Assembly (NCBI RefSeq): GCF_002980595.1
Contig: NZ_PVLQ01000047.1
Location: 1 to 41,316, forward strand
Reading direction: 5' to 3'
Length of the DNA stretch: 41,316 bases
Source of the DNA: Malikia granosa
GTDB lineage: Bacteria > Pseudomonadota > Gammaproteobacteria > Burkholderiales > Burkholderiaceae_C
The stretch's first letter is position 1. Each line of letters opens with the position of its first letter. The notes beneath the pieces are model-generated. The model saw nothing but the letters and a program-made list of their open reading frames with translations, had not been told where the DNA came from and did no database searches. The translations under genes and the position numbers were made by a program. Below are positions 20,388 to 28,117 of the stretch, in pieces.

Positions 20388-21404
20388 ATGTTAGACGACC
20401 GCTCCAAACTGCTGCTCAAGACCCTGGTCGAGCGCTACATCGCCGACGGCGAGCCGGTCGGTTCGCGCACGCTCTCGCGCGCGGCCGGGCTGGAGCTGTC
20501 GCCGGCGACGGTGCGCAACGTCATGAGCGACCTCGAGGAACTCGGCCTGATCGTGAGTCCGCATACCTCGGCCGGCCGCATTCCGACCCCGCGTGGCTAC
20601 CGCCTGTTCGTCGACACCATGCTGACCGTGCGGCGCGAGCGCCTGGCGGTGGTCGATGGCCTGGCCGGGCCTGGCCTGGCGGCCGAACAACCGCGCCAGG
20701 TCCTGAGCCAGGCCGCGCAACTGCTGTCGAACCTGTCGCAATTCGTCGGCGTGGTCATGACGCCGCGCCGGCCCTCGGTGTTCCGCCACATCGAGTTCCT
20801 GAGCCTGTCGGAGCGACGCGTGCTCGTGATCCTGGTCTCGCCCGACGGCGACGTGCAGAACCGTATCATCCACACCCAGGCCGACTACAGCCAGCAGCAG
20901 CTGCAGGAGGCGGCCAACTTCCTCAACGCGCATTACGCCGGACTCGCGATGGACGAGGTGCGACTGCGGCTCAAGACCGAGGTCGATGCGCTGCGCGGCG
21001 AAATCACTTCGCTGATGGTCAAGGCGGTCGATGCCGGCAGCGAGGCCATGGAGCAGGACGACGTGGTCGTCTCGGGCGAGCGCAACCTGCTGTCGGTCAG
21101 CGAGTTCTCGCGCGACATGGGCCATCTGCGCAAGATGTTCGACCTGTTCGAGCAGAAGACCCAGCTGATGCGGCTGCTCGAGGTCTCGAACCAGGCCGAG
21201 GGCGTGCGCATCTTCATCGGCGGCGAGAGCCAGGTCGTGCCGTTCGAGGAGCTATCGGTCGTCAGCGCCCCCTATGCGGTCAACGGCGAGGTGGTCGGCA
21301 CCCTGGGCGTGATCGGCCCGCAGCGCATGGCCTACGACCGCATGATCCAGATCGTCGACATCACGGCGAAACTGGTCAGCAACGCGCTGAGCCACGGCAA
21401 GTAG
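20388..21404 (+). CDS. hrcA: Heat-inducible transcription repressor HrcA
   Basis: Repressor of heat-shock genes that binds the CIRCE inverted repeat and needs GroEL to stay active. The 338-residue protein begins [29 protein letters not shown] and continues with the winged helix [19 protein letters not shown] and [16 protein letters not shown]. The GAF-like core and the C-terminal [21 protein letters not shown] follow. The ATG at 20388 matches the family start; a TACAAT -10 candidate lies just upstream (20375-20380) without a clear -35. No CIRCE element is seen in this window, so its targets lie elsewhere. Confidence 0.96.
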   Translation: MLDDRSKLLLKTLVERYIADGEPVGSRTLSRAAGLELSPATVRNVMSDLEELGLIVSPHTSAGRIPTPRGYRLFVDTMLTVRRERLAVVDGLAGPGLAAEQPRQVLSQAAQLLSNLSQFVGVVMTPRRPSVFRHIEFLSLSERRVLVILVSPDGDVQNRIIHTQADYSQQQLQEAANFLNAHYAGLAMDEVRLRLKTEVDALRGEITSLMVKAVDAGSEAMEQDDVVVSGERNLLSVSEFSRDMGHLRKMFDLFEQKTQLMRLLEVSNQAEGVRIFIGGESQVVPFEELSVVSAPYAVNGEVVGTLGVIGPQRMAYDRMIQIVDITAKLVSNALSHGK

Positions 21405-21428
21405 ACGCTACAATTTAAAGCTTGGTTC

Positions 21429-21505
21429 GGGGCGTTAGCTCAGTTGGTTAGAGCAGAGGACTCATAATCCTTTGGTCGTCGGTTCAAGTCCGCCACGCCC
21501 TACCA
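21429..21505 (+). tRNA. tRNA with anticodon CAT (elongator Met or Ile2)
   Basis: A 77-nt cloverleaf with encoded CCA: D arm GCTCAGTTGGTTAGAGC, anticodon loop CTCATAA with stem GGA/TCC, and T arm TCGGTTCAAGTCCG. The acceptor strands GGGGCGT and ACGCCCT leave a G1-U72 wobble. The variable loop and T arm (TTTGGTCG..GGTTCAAGTCC) resemble E. coli Ile2 tRNA more than elongator Met tRNA. Because CAT serves both after lysidine modification, the amino acid is left open. A TACAAT -10 candidate (21409-21414) sits just past the hrcA stop. Confidence 0.93.
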
Positions 21506-21521
21506 TTCAAATCAACGACTT

Positions 21522-21548
21522 AGCCTGGCCTTCAAGCTGGGCTTTTTC
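21522..21548 (+). terminator. Intrinsic terminator of the CAT tRNA
   Basis: AGCCTGGC (21522-21529) pairs with GCTGGGCT (21536-21543), with two G-T pairs, around a 6-nt loop. It is followed by a run of five T. It starts 17 nt after the tRNA CCA. From here to 21692 no gene is visible. Confidence 0.85.
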
Positions 21549-21692
21549 GTTTCTGGCTGGTCACGCAGCCACTGGCTCGCCTCTTGAGTCCGCTACATTG
21601 GGCAGGTCAGTTGCTCACGATGGCACACCCGCCCTTGAGTTCCGTGCTGGCAAACAGCTCGTAGAACTTGCAAGCCTCAAACAGGCTGCAGG

Positions 21693-22448
21693 CTAGTCCT
21701 GCCCAGCCTCATCTGCCGCCAGCTTGTCCAACAAGGCGGTCTTGAACCAGTAGGGCATCGAGTCGGTTTTCATCTCCAGATCAGCGCCGTCAGTGATCTC
21801 TGCGACCCAGACCCGCTCTGCGGTCGAGTTGTCGAACACGTAAGCCCTGTCCGAGCACATCACGGCATCAGCCAGGTACTCCAGCGAGCGGTGGTAGCGC
21901 TCGACGATTTTCTCTCTGGGGACATCATGCTTGCCCATGCTGACCCGGTGCGCCACCCGTGACACGTTGATCTCCGGATCTTCGGTTGCCACGTAGTACA
22001 GATAGGTTCTGAACCCTTGTTCGCGCGCCTGGCAGAAAAACTCCACCTTGGCATGCGCAGACATGACGGTTTCGAACGTGAACGAGACTCGGCGCCGCAC
22101 CAGGTCGTGCCTGATGAAGTCAACCAGCACCGAGGCAAAGTAGGAATTGACTGCAACCGCGCCAAAGACTACGCGGCCATCCTGCAATCGGATCTGCAGC
22201 GCTTCCTCCAAGAGGCCCGACTTCCTGAGCAGTGTCGAGTCTGCGAAGAAGGCATGCAGTTCTGCTTCCGAGGTCTCCACGCCAAAGTCTCCCAGTGCCA
22301 GAAATCCACGCTGGCGAACATCAGCCTCGATGTCATCTGCATTGACATAGACGCCCAGCCAGTCGGGGTCCAGCACCTCCTTCAAGGTGCTCTTGCCCGA
22401 ACCGTTCGGGCCTGCAAACATGCGTAGCCTGGGTTGTACCGCAGTCAT
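21693..22448 (-). CDS. Zeta-toxin-like P-loop ATPase/kinase
   Basis: Member of the COG4185 predicted-ATPase group related to zeta toxins, whose best-studied relatives phosphorylate UDP-N-acetylglucosamine and poison cell-wall synthesis. The 251-residue protein has Walker A GPNGSGKST (13-21), VNADDIEADV, SFTFETVMS, and the group's characteristic GKHDVPREKIVERYHRSLEYL helix. YVFDNS follows near the C terminus. Its ATG shares one nucleotide with the stop of an 81-residue gene (TGATG), so the two are coupled like a toxin-antitoxin pair. GC content is clearly below the neighbouring genes. Toxicity and substrate are inferred from family only. Confidence 0.82.
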   Translation of the reverse strand: MTAVQPRLRMFAGPNGSGKSTLKEVLDPDWLGVYVNADDIEADVRQRGFLALGDFGVETSEAELHAFFADSTLLRKSGLLEEALQIRLQDGRVVFGAVAVNSYFASVLVDFIRHDLVRRRVSFTFETVMSAHAKVEFFCQAREQGFRTYLYYVATEDPEINVSRVAHRVSMGKHDVPREKIVERYHRSLEYLADAVMCSDRAYVFDNSTAERVWVAEITDGADLEMKTDSMPYWFKTALLDKLAADEAGQD

Positions 22449-22693
22449 CAGGCCGTAGTGTCCCGACGCTTGAGCTTGAACCTGGCCCCAACCTTGACTT
22501 GTACCGGATGATGAATGGCACGAATCACGGTTTCGGTGCCGTCCGCATGGGTTTCAACCAACTGGCCATTGACCGCGCGCAGGACCATGCCGCTGCTGGT
22601 CAACGCCTGGTAATAAGCACGCTGAAAAGCGCCTTCGGCCAGCCTGGGGATGCCGGCTTCCAGATTCTTCATGGACTCTTCTGTCAGTTTCAT
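22448..22693 (-). CDS. Small protein paired with the zeta-toxin-like ATPase
   Basis: An 81-residue hydrophilic protein with a strong GAGGTAA ribosome-binding site 5 nt before the ATG. The N-terminal half looks helical (KNLEAGIPRLAEGAFQRAYY). The C-terminal half looks beta-rich and basic (VLRAVNGQLVETHADGTETVIRAI, VKVGARFKLKRR). I recognise no named domain. Its stop overlaps the start of the ATPase gene by 1 nt, and small genes of this kind often precede COG4185 ATPases. Antitoxin or accessory function is therefore a reasonable inference but not shown. Confidence 0.75.
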   Translation of the reverse strand: MKLTEESMKNLEAGIPRLAEGAFQRAYYQALTSSGMVLRAVNGQLVETHADGTETVIRAIHHPVQVKVGARFKLKRRDTTA

Positions 22694-23402
22694 TGGCTTA
22701 CCTCAGCATGAATGCATGGGCCGGACGATGGCGTAGCTAGGGACTTCACCCCGTTCTCCATGGTTCAGAGCTTGCCCAGTGGGCTAGGAAGGTTTTCATG
22801 CGGTCGAGGTCGATGGTGGCGTGCACATCCATTTCGGCCTTGACCCAGTACCACTCCGTCGGGACATTATCGCAGCCAGCGGGTAAGGCGGGCAGGGCAT
22901 CGCTCACTCGCTCGGGCGTATTCGGCCTGCAGCATCAGGTCGGCGGATACAGCGGTCCTGGCTCGGTCTTGTCCTTGCTGTACCTCTTGGGTGCGCCACC
23001 AGTTTGTGCATGGCGATGGAGATCCTTGTGGCAGGTCTCTCGCTACTTGGCGCGGCGGGCCTTGATGGCGCAATCGAGACGGCGTGCCGCTCGCTCAGGG
23101 CACGCGTGATCAGCTTGCCCTTCATCCGGGTTTCAGGCTGCCACAGCTTCCCACGGGTCCTCGCCACCCGCGGGCGAAGTCCCCGCTTGTCTGCACCCTT
23201 CACCAGCACGAACGGCATGCCAGCTGGGCAGCTGTCACGCGTCAGCAAACCATGTGTCTGATCGTGAACGTTGCTGTAGTCGCCTCTCGCGGCGACCGGA
23301 GGGAAGTTCATCGGGAAGGCCACCAGGCCACCGCAGCAGCTCTGCCTGATGTTCAAGAAATTGTGGCAGAAATGGTGAATTTTTCTAGGAGGGGTCTTCA
23401 CT
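22694..23402. other. 0.7-kb region with probable decayed coding DNA
   Basis: No intact gene is convincing. On the minus strand a frame ending at 22746 reads protein-like for about 55 codons (PTEWYWVKAEMDVH, IDLDRMKTFLAHWASSE) but meets a stop near 22948. Neighbouring frames carry other plausible fragments up to about 23330, as if frameshifts had accumulated. The fragments match no family I know. A 187-codon frame (22904-23467) is Arg/Pro/Ser-rich and lacks a ribosome-binding site. Best described as a degenerate gene or the scar of an inserted element. Confidence 0.4.
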
Positions 23403-23421
23403 CTTGGTCTGGCTGATGCAA
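23403..23421 (+). promoter_or_regulatory. Candidate sigma-54 promoter of the first pilin gene
   Basis: CTTGG and ATGCA give the invariant GG (23406-23407) and GC (23418-23419) with exactly ten bases between, as needed for -24/-12 recognition by RpoN. Start would be near 23431, about 50 nt before the pilin ATG. RpoN with PilR drives pilA in many proteobacteria. The -12 element departs from TTGC at one base. Confidence 0.45.
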
Positions 23422-23481
23422 GAATGTCCTTGCTTGGCAATCGTCTCGAGCAATTTGGTTCAATCAATCCCGGAGGTCGTC

Positions 23482-23949
23482 ATGAAGAATTTGAAGAGCC
23501 TGAAACAGCAAGCCCAACGCGGCTTTACGCTGATCGAACTGATGATCGTGGTCGCGATCATCGGCATCTTGGCGGCAATCGCCTTGCCTGCCTACTCGGA
23601 CTACACGATCCGGGCCCGTGTTACGGAAGGCTTGACTTTTGCTGACAGCATCAAGGCCACAGTCTCCGAAAACATTGCCAGCAATGGTGGCGTGACTGCA
23701 TCGAAGACAGGCTTGTGTGACGGTGTCACTGCGACTGCAGCAACAGACAACATCGCATCCTGGGATTGTGACAACACTGCAACAAAACCTGGTCGTATCA
23801 CCATTACGATGAAAGCTAACGCTGGTAGTGTGGTGTTTTCCTTGACCCCCACTGCCACTGCAGGATCCCCCATCACATGGGCTTGTACTGTTGCAGATGA
23901 TGCAAAAGCAAAATACATGCCTAGCTCCTGCCGCGTCAAGACTGTTTGA
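23482..23949 (+). CDS. Type IV major pilin-like protein (first of tandem pair)
   Basis: Subunit of a type IV pilus, secreted as a prepilin, cleaved by PilD and N-methylated at Phe. The 155-residue prepilin has a 14-residue leader ending in Gly14 before [14 protein letters not shown], with Glu at mature position 5 and the hydrophobic alpha1 helix. A pilin globular domain follows, with cysteines in GLCDG, WDCDN, WACTV and SSCRV; the last two form the expected C-terminal disulfide loop. GGAGGT lies 4 nt before the ATG. The 3' half is AT-richer than its surroundings. A strong terminator follows. Major or minor pilin status is not provable. Confidence 0.92.
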   Translation: MKNLKSLKQQAQRGFTLIELMIVVAIIGILAAIALPAYSDYTIRARVTEGLTFADSIKATVSENIASNGGVTASKTGLCDGVTATAATDNIASWDCDNTATKPGRITITMKANAGSVVFSLTPTATAGSPITWACTVADDAKAKYMPSSCRVKTV

Positions 23950-23973
23950 TTTAGGTTTCTTATTGTGGTAGTG

Positions 23974-24002
23974 AAAACGGCCGCCACGGAGGCGGCCGTT
24001 TT
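23974..24002 (+). terminator. Perfect hairpin terminator between the two pilin genes
   Basis: AAAACGGCCGCC (23974-23985) pairs over all 12 bases with GGCGGCCGTTTT (23991-24002) around a 5-nt loop. It is symmetric and could stop transcription from either side. It lies 24 nt past the first pilin stop and 55 nt before the second pilin start. Confidence 0.9.
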
Positions 24003-24057
24003 CCCCTTGGGCCATGTCAGGCCATTCCAACCGCCGTTCTTGGAGCTAGGGTCCGCT

Positions 24058-24531
24058 ATGAAAACCGTACACCGCCAAGTCGAGCAGGGCTTCACGCTGA
24101 TCGAGCTCATGATCGTGGTCGCGATCATTGGCATCCTGGCTGCCGTTGCGCTGCCGGCCTATTCCGACTACACGGTGCGGGCCCGGGTCAGCGAAGGTCT
24201 CAACTTCGCTGCCAGCATGAAGACCACCGTATCGGAAAACATCAGTTCCAATGGCGGCACCATCGACTCGGCATCCGTCTGCCAGGGCGTCAACAAAGCC
24301 GTAAGCAGTTCAGTCCGGGTGGGCAATGTCGGAACCACTTATTACACCGATGTCGATAGCATTGACTGCGACACCGCCACTGGCAAGATCACCGTGACGA
24401 TGGGCAACCTGGCTAACAATGTGGTCTTCACGCTGGAGCCCAGCGTGTCGGTCGGCAGCCCGATCACCTGGACCTGCAAGGTCTCTGCTGCCGCCAACAA
24501 CAAGTATGTCCCGGCCAACTGCCGGATCTGA
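24058..24531 (+). CDS. Type IV pilin-like protein (second of tandem pair)
   Basis: Second type IV prepilin, 157 residues, with leader ending in Gly11 before [14 protein letters not shown]. It shares the alpha1 helix and following SDYT.RARV.EGL region with the first pilin, and the C-terminal layout with cysteines in WTCKV and ANCRI. The central globular part differs ([17 protein letters not shown]). Base composition is GC-rich like the chromosome, unlike the first copy. AGGG lies 7 nt before the ATG. A weak GG-N10-GC match lies upstream (24009-24022), so it may have its own promoter beyond the terminator. Convergent with miaB after 11 bp. Confidence 0.92.
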   Translation: MKTVHRQVEQGFTLIELMIVVAIIGILAAVALPAYSDYTVRARVSEGLNFAASMKTTVSENISSNGGTIDSASVCQGVNKAVSSSVRVGNVGTTYYTDVDSIDCDTATGKITVTMGNLANNVVFTLEPSVSVGSPITWTCKVSAAANNKYVPANCRI

Positions 24532-24542
24532 GGCAGCCGCTT

Positions 24543-25892
24543 TCAGGCTGCTGCCGTTTCCCGCAGCAGCACCTCGCCGCGCAGCGAGTGCGGGTAGGCC
24601 AGCGTGATCTTCACGTCCAGCATCTGGCCGATCAGGCGTGCGCCGTTCGGGCCGCCGTCGAAGTTGACGATGCGGTTGCACTCGGTACGGCCCATCAGTT
24701 CGGCCGGATTCTTGCGCGATGGGCCCTCGACCAGGATGCGCTGCACGGTGCCGACTCGGCTCTGGCTGATCCGCTGGATGTTCTGTTCCAGCGCGGCTTG
24801 GACTTCCTGTAGCCGGCGCAGTTTGATCTCGTGCGGCGTATCGTCGGGCAGGTTGGCCGCCGGCGTGCCGGGGCGCGGGCTGAAGATGAAGCTGAAGCTG
24901 TTGTCGTAGCCGACATCCTCGATCAGCTTCATCATCTTCTGGAAATCCTCCTCGGTCTCGCCGGGGAAGCCGACGATGAAGTCGCTGCTCATCGACAGGT
25001 CGGGGCGGATCGCGCGCAGCTTGCGGATCGTGCTCTTGTACTCCATCGCGGTGTAGCCGCGCTTCATCGCCATCAGGATGCGGTCGCTGCCATGCTGGAC
25101 CGGCAGGTGCAGGTGGCTGACCAGCTTCGGGATCTTCGCGTAGGCCTCGATCAGGCGCGGCGTGAACTCGTTCGGATGGCTGGTGGTGTAGCGGATGCGC
25201 TCGATGCCGGGGATCTCGGCGACATATTCGAGCAGCAGCGCGAAGTCGGCGATCTCGTCCGTATCGCCCATCTTGCCGCGGTAGGCGTTGACGTTCTGGC
25301 CCAGCAGCGTGACTTCCTTCACGCCCTGGTCGGCCAGGCCGGCGACCTCGACCAGCACTTCCTCGAACGGGCGGCTGAATTCCTCGCCGCGCGTGTAGGG
25401 CACGACGCAGTAGCTGCAGTACTTGCTGCAGCCTTCCATGATCGAGACGAAGGCGCTGGCGCCCTCGACCTTGGCCGGCGGCAGGTGGTCGAACTTCTCG
25501 ATCTCGGGGAAGCTGATGTCGACCTGTGGCCGGGCCTTGGCGGTGCGCGCTTCGAGCAGCTCGGGCAGGCGGTGCAGGGTCTGCGGGCCGAACACGACGT
25601 CGACATAGGGCGCGCGCTTGATGATCTCGTCGCCTTCCTGGCTTGCGACGCAGCCGCCGACGCCGATCAGCACGCCTTTTTCCTTCAGGTGCTTGACGCG
25701 GCCCAGGTCGGAAAACACCTTTTCCTGTGCCTTCTCCCGTACCGAGCAGGTGTTGAACAGGATCAGGTCGGCCTGCTCGATGTCCTGGGTTGGCTCGTAG
25801 CCCTGGGCGGCGCCCAGCACGTCGGCCATCTTGTCCGAGTCGTACTCGTTCATCTGGCAGCCGAAGGTTTTGATGAAGACTTTTTTGCTCAT
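24543..25892 (-). CDS. miaB: tRNA-2-methylthio-N6-dimethylallyladenosine synthase
   Basis: Radical-SAM methylthiotransferase that converts i6A37 to ms2i6A37 in tRNAs reading UNN codons. The 449-residue protein has the N-terminal cluster cysteines C12 (FGCQMN), C49 (FNTCSV) and C81 (GGCVA), and the radical-SAM CSKYCSYC (C155, C159, C162). [17 protein letters not shown] and a C-terminal TRAM domain ([13 protein letters not shown] through [14 protein letters not shown]) complete it. Length is typical. The ATG at 25892 begins [19 protein letters not shown], the normal family start. Confidence 0.97.
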   Translation of the reverse strand: MSKKVFIKTFGCQMNEYDSDKMADVLGAAQGYEPTQDIEQADLILFNTCSVREKAQEKVFSDLGRVKHLKEKGVLIGVGGCVASQEGDEIIKRAPYVDVVFGPQTLHRLPELLEARTAKARPQVDISFPEIEKFDHLPPAKVEGASAFVSIMEGCSKYCSYCVVPYTRGEEFSRPFEEVLVEVAGLADQGVKEVTLLGQNVNAYRGKMGDTDEIADFALLLEYVAEIPGIERIRYTTSHPNEFTPRLIEAYAKIPKLVSHLHLPVQHGSDRILMAMKRGYTAMEYKSTIRKLRAIRPDLSMSSDFIVGFPGETEEDFQKMMKLIEDVGYDNSFSFIFSPRPGTPAANLPDDTPHEIKLRRLQEVQAALEQNIQRISQSRVGTVQRILVEGPSRKNPAELMGRTECNRIVNFDGGPNGARLIGQMLDVKITLAYPHSLRGEVLLRETAAA

Positions 25893-25962
25893 GGCAGGTA
25901 GTGGCGGAAAAATGCAACAAGCAGGCCGGCAATCAACGGCCGGTCTGCGGTGGGAGGAGAGG

Positions 25963-25982
25963 GCAGGTGCTCAAGCACCTGC
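25963..25982 (-). terminator. Hairpin after the small exported protein gene
   Basis: GCAGGTGC and GCACCTGC pair perfectly over 8 bp around TCAA, starting 6 nt past the stop at 25988 on the minus strand. No T run follows directly, though a second GGCCG/CGGCC hairpin and a run of five T come about 50 nt later. It may be a weak terminator before miaB. Confidence 0.4.
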
Positions 25983-25987
25983 GGGTG

Positions 25988-26392
25988 TCAGTTGGCCGAC
26001 GGGTCGGCTTCGGAGGCGAAGCGGTAGTTGCGCTGTACCCCGTCGCCCTTGCCGGCGCGGTGCTCGGCCTGCTCGGCCGGGGTCAGCAGCCAGACCTCGT
26101 GCACCAGGCCCAGGCTCTCGCGCCGGTAGTTGACCTGCAGTTCCTGCCCGACCAGTTGCTGGGGCAGCACGATGCGGCGATCGGTGCTGCGGATGCGCGC
26201 GCCCGGCGAGAGCCGGTCCGGCTTGCCGTCGAGCAGGATGTCGGGTGGTGCCGTCACGCGCAGCACGCCGCGTCTTGCCTGGTCGGGGAACTGGCGCTGC
26301 AGCTGGTCGGTTGCCGGCTGTGCCCAGGACAGCGCGGGCAGCAGGATCAGCGCGGCGGCGCAGGCCGCCTTCAGCGGGTGCTTGGTGGGCAT
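25988..26392 (-). CDS. Small exported protein of unknown function
   Basis: A 134-residue protein with a clear Sec signal peptide (MPTKHPLKAACAAALILLPA, cleavage probably after SWAQ). The mature part, about 110 residues, includes RRGVLRVTAPPDILLDGKPDRLSPGARIRSTDRRIVLPQQLVGQELQVNYR and is charged, with predicted beta character. No catalytic motif or domain is recognised. The ATG at 26392 places the signal peptide first; the longer frame upstream was rejected. It lies about 80 bp behind the CYTH-CHAD gene and ahead of miaB. Probably periplasmic; role unknown. Confidence 0.72.
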   Translation of the reverse strand: MPTKHPLKAACAAALILLPALSWAQPATDQLQRQFPDQARRGVLRVTAPPDILLDGKPDRLSPGARIRSTDRRIVLPQQLVGQELQVNYRRESLGLVHEVWLLTPAEQAEHRAGKGDGVQRNYRFASEADPSAN

Positions 26393-26471
26393 GTGAGTAG
26401 GCAGCGGTTCATGGTGTAGATCCAGAGGCTGACAGGTCAGTGAAGATGGACGGATTTTACCCGCCGCAGGC

Positions 26472-27983
26472 TCAGCCGTGGTGGCGTGCTGCCGCCACGC
26501 CACGCAGGAATTCGAGCAGGCCGCTGCCGGCAGCGGTCTGCTGTAGCAGCTCGATCGCGCGCAGCAGGTCGCGCTCGGCCCCGATGCGGCTTTGCACCCG
26601 GCTCGACTCGCGCAGCCAGCGGCCAGCCTTCTTCTCGGGCAAGAGGTCGAGCAGGGTTTCCACGCTGTAGCGCACCCGCTTGGCCAACAGCCGGGTCTGG
26701 TGCTGCTCGGGTTCGCTGGCCTTGGCGCGGCTCGAGTGCTCGACCGAGCGCTGCAGCCGGCTCAGCAGGCGCACGCTGCGCTCCCTGGCCCAGTCGCGGT
26801 CGGCCTTGCGCTGTCTGGTCTCCTGTGTCGCGGTGGCGTCCGACAGCGCGTGCAGCCAATGCGCCAGCCCGAGCAGGCCCAGTCCGGTGCCGGGTTGGGC
26901 CAGCAGGGTGCGTGCCGACTCGCGCTGGACCTGGCTGGCCGCAGCCATTTGTTTCTGCACCTGGCGCGCGAGCTCGAGCCGCGCCGGGTCGCCCTCGGCA
27001 TAGGCCGCGCTCCAGGCGGGCAGGGTCTCGCTGCAGGCCACGTCGAGATCGCGCAGCTGGCCCAGCGCGTCGAGCAAGGGGCGCAGCGCTTCGCGTGGCG
27101 CCAGTTCGCTCAGCCAGGGCCGGAACAGTCGTTCCGCGCTGCGCCAGCGCCGCCAGGCGACGCGTGCCTGGTGCACCAGCTCAGGGTCGTCGCCCTGCAG
27201 CAGGCCCGCCAGGTTGCGCGTGAACTGCTCGAGCATCTCGCCCATGGCTTGCTGCGCGGCTGCCAGGGGGCTCACGCCGGCCGGCAGATGGGTGGCGCGC
27301 GCCCGCGCCGGGACATGGACCAGGCCCTGGGCCAGCGCATAGCCGCGCTCGGCCTTGCTGGCGTCGCAGGGCAGCACCGCGATCTCGCGGGCGATCTGTT
27401 GCGCCAGCTCGAACAGCGCTTGCGGCGTGCCGGCCTGCAGTTCTAGCTCGAGTTCGAGCAGGGGCAGCACCTGGCCGGCAGCAGCGATCTCGCCGCAGTC
27501 GAGAGCGACCTCGATCCGGCTACCGTCGGCCTGCTGCAGCAGCCAGGTGGTGCGGCGGCAGCGGGTGTCGAAGCAGGGTTGGAGCTGGTCGAACAGTTCG
27601 CCCTCGGGGTCGAAGGTCGACCAGGGCGTGGCCGCCAGTGCCGCTCGGTCGAGCTCGCCGCTGGCCACCGCGCTTTCCCATTCGCCGCGCTGGCTCAGGC
27701 CGCCGCGCGAGAGGCCGGCGGTCTTGAAGGTCTGGATCCACTCACCGCTTGGCGACTGTCCCGGATCGGTCTCGGGCCAGGGCTGGTCGCTCACGCAGCG
27801 CAGGCGCAGTGCGCTGCGTTGCTGGCGCAGGCCCTGTTGCGCGGTGTCGTAGTAGCGGTTCCAGAGCCATTGCCGGCGCAGCGTGCCGGCCGCCAGCGCG
27901 GGGATGAGGGTGAGGGTCTGCTCCACGGCCAGCGCGTCAGCACCTGGCAGCAGCAGCTTGAGTTCGACTTCGGTCGGGTTCAT
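26472..27983 (-). CDS. CYTH and CHAD domain protein, probable triphosphatase
   Basis: The N-terminal CYTH domain (about 1-205) carries the ExExK motif in TEVELKLLL (E5, E7, K9), several substrate-binding Arg (RLRCVSD, QWLWNRYYDT) and Lys (TFKTAG). This fits a triphosphate tunnel metalloenzyme acting on inorganic triphosphate. The C-terminal CHAD domain (about 225-495) is helical with conserved His and Arg (VHQARVAWRRWRSAERLF, LLAKRVRYSVETLLDLLP); such domains bind polyphosphate. At 503 residues it matches other CYTH-CHAD fusions. The link to polyphosphate metabolism is known for the family, not shown here. No polyphosphate kinase gene is nearby. Confidence 0.92.
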   Translation of the reverse strand: MNPTEVELKLLLPGADALAVEQTLTLIPALAAGTLRRQWLWNRYYDTAQQGLRQQRSALRLRCVSDQPWPETDPGQSPSGEWIQTFKTAGLSRGGLSQRGEWESAVASGELDRAALAATPWSTFDPEGELFDQLQPCFDTRCRRTTWLLQQADGSRIEVALDCGEIAAAGQVLPLLELELELQAGTPQALFELAQQIAREIAVLPCDASKAERGYALAQGLVHVPARARATHLPAGVSPLAAAQQAMGEMLEQFTRNLAGLLQGDDPELVHQARVAWRRWRSAERLFRPWLSELAPREALRPLLDALGQLRDLDVACSETLPAWSAAYAEGDPARLELARQVQKQMAAASQVQRESARTLLAQPGTGLGLLGLAHWLHALSDATATQETRQRKADRDWARERSVRLLSRLQRSVEHSSRAKASEPEQHQTRLLAKRVRYSVETLLDLLPEKKAGRWLRESSRVQSRIGAERDLLRAIELLQQTAAGSGLLEFLRGVAAARHHG

Positions 27984-28117
27984 GTCGGGTCATTCGCTGG
28001 TACGGCGTCTAGTGTCGCATGGTGCAAGACCTTTGGCCTGTGAAGATTTCATGACGGATGGGGTCGCTTGTTTCCGGCACAATTTGCTCCGTATTCCATC
28101 CAATCCAAGCATCAGCC

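Noticed and set aside
22904-23467. 187-codon minus-strand frame as an intact gene
   Set aside because: It lacks a ribosome-binding site, is compositionally odd (Arg/Pro/Ser), and runs through the candidate pilin promoter; decayed DNA is a better reading.
21429-24600. Direct repeat of the tRNA 3' end marking an integrated element
   Set aside because: I looked for a second copy of the last 20 or so tRNA bases downstream to miaB and saw none, and there is no integrase gene.
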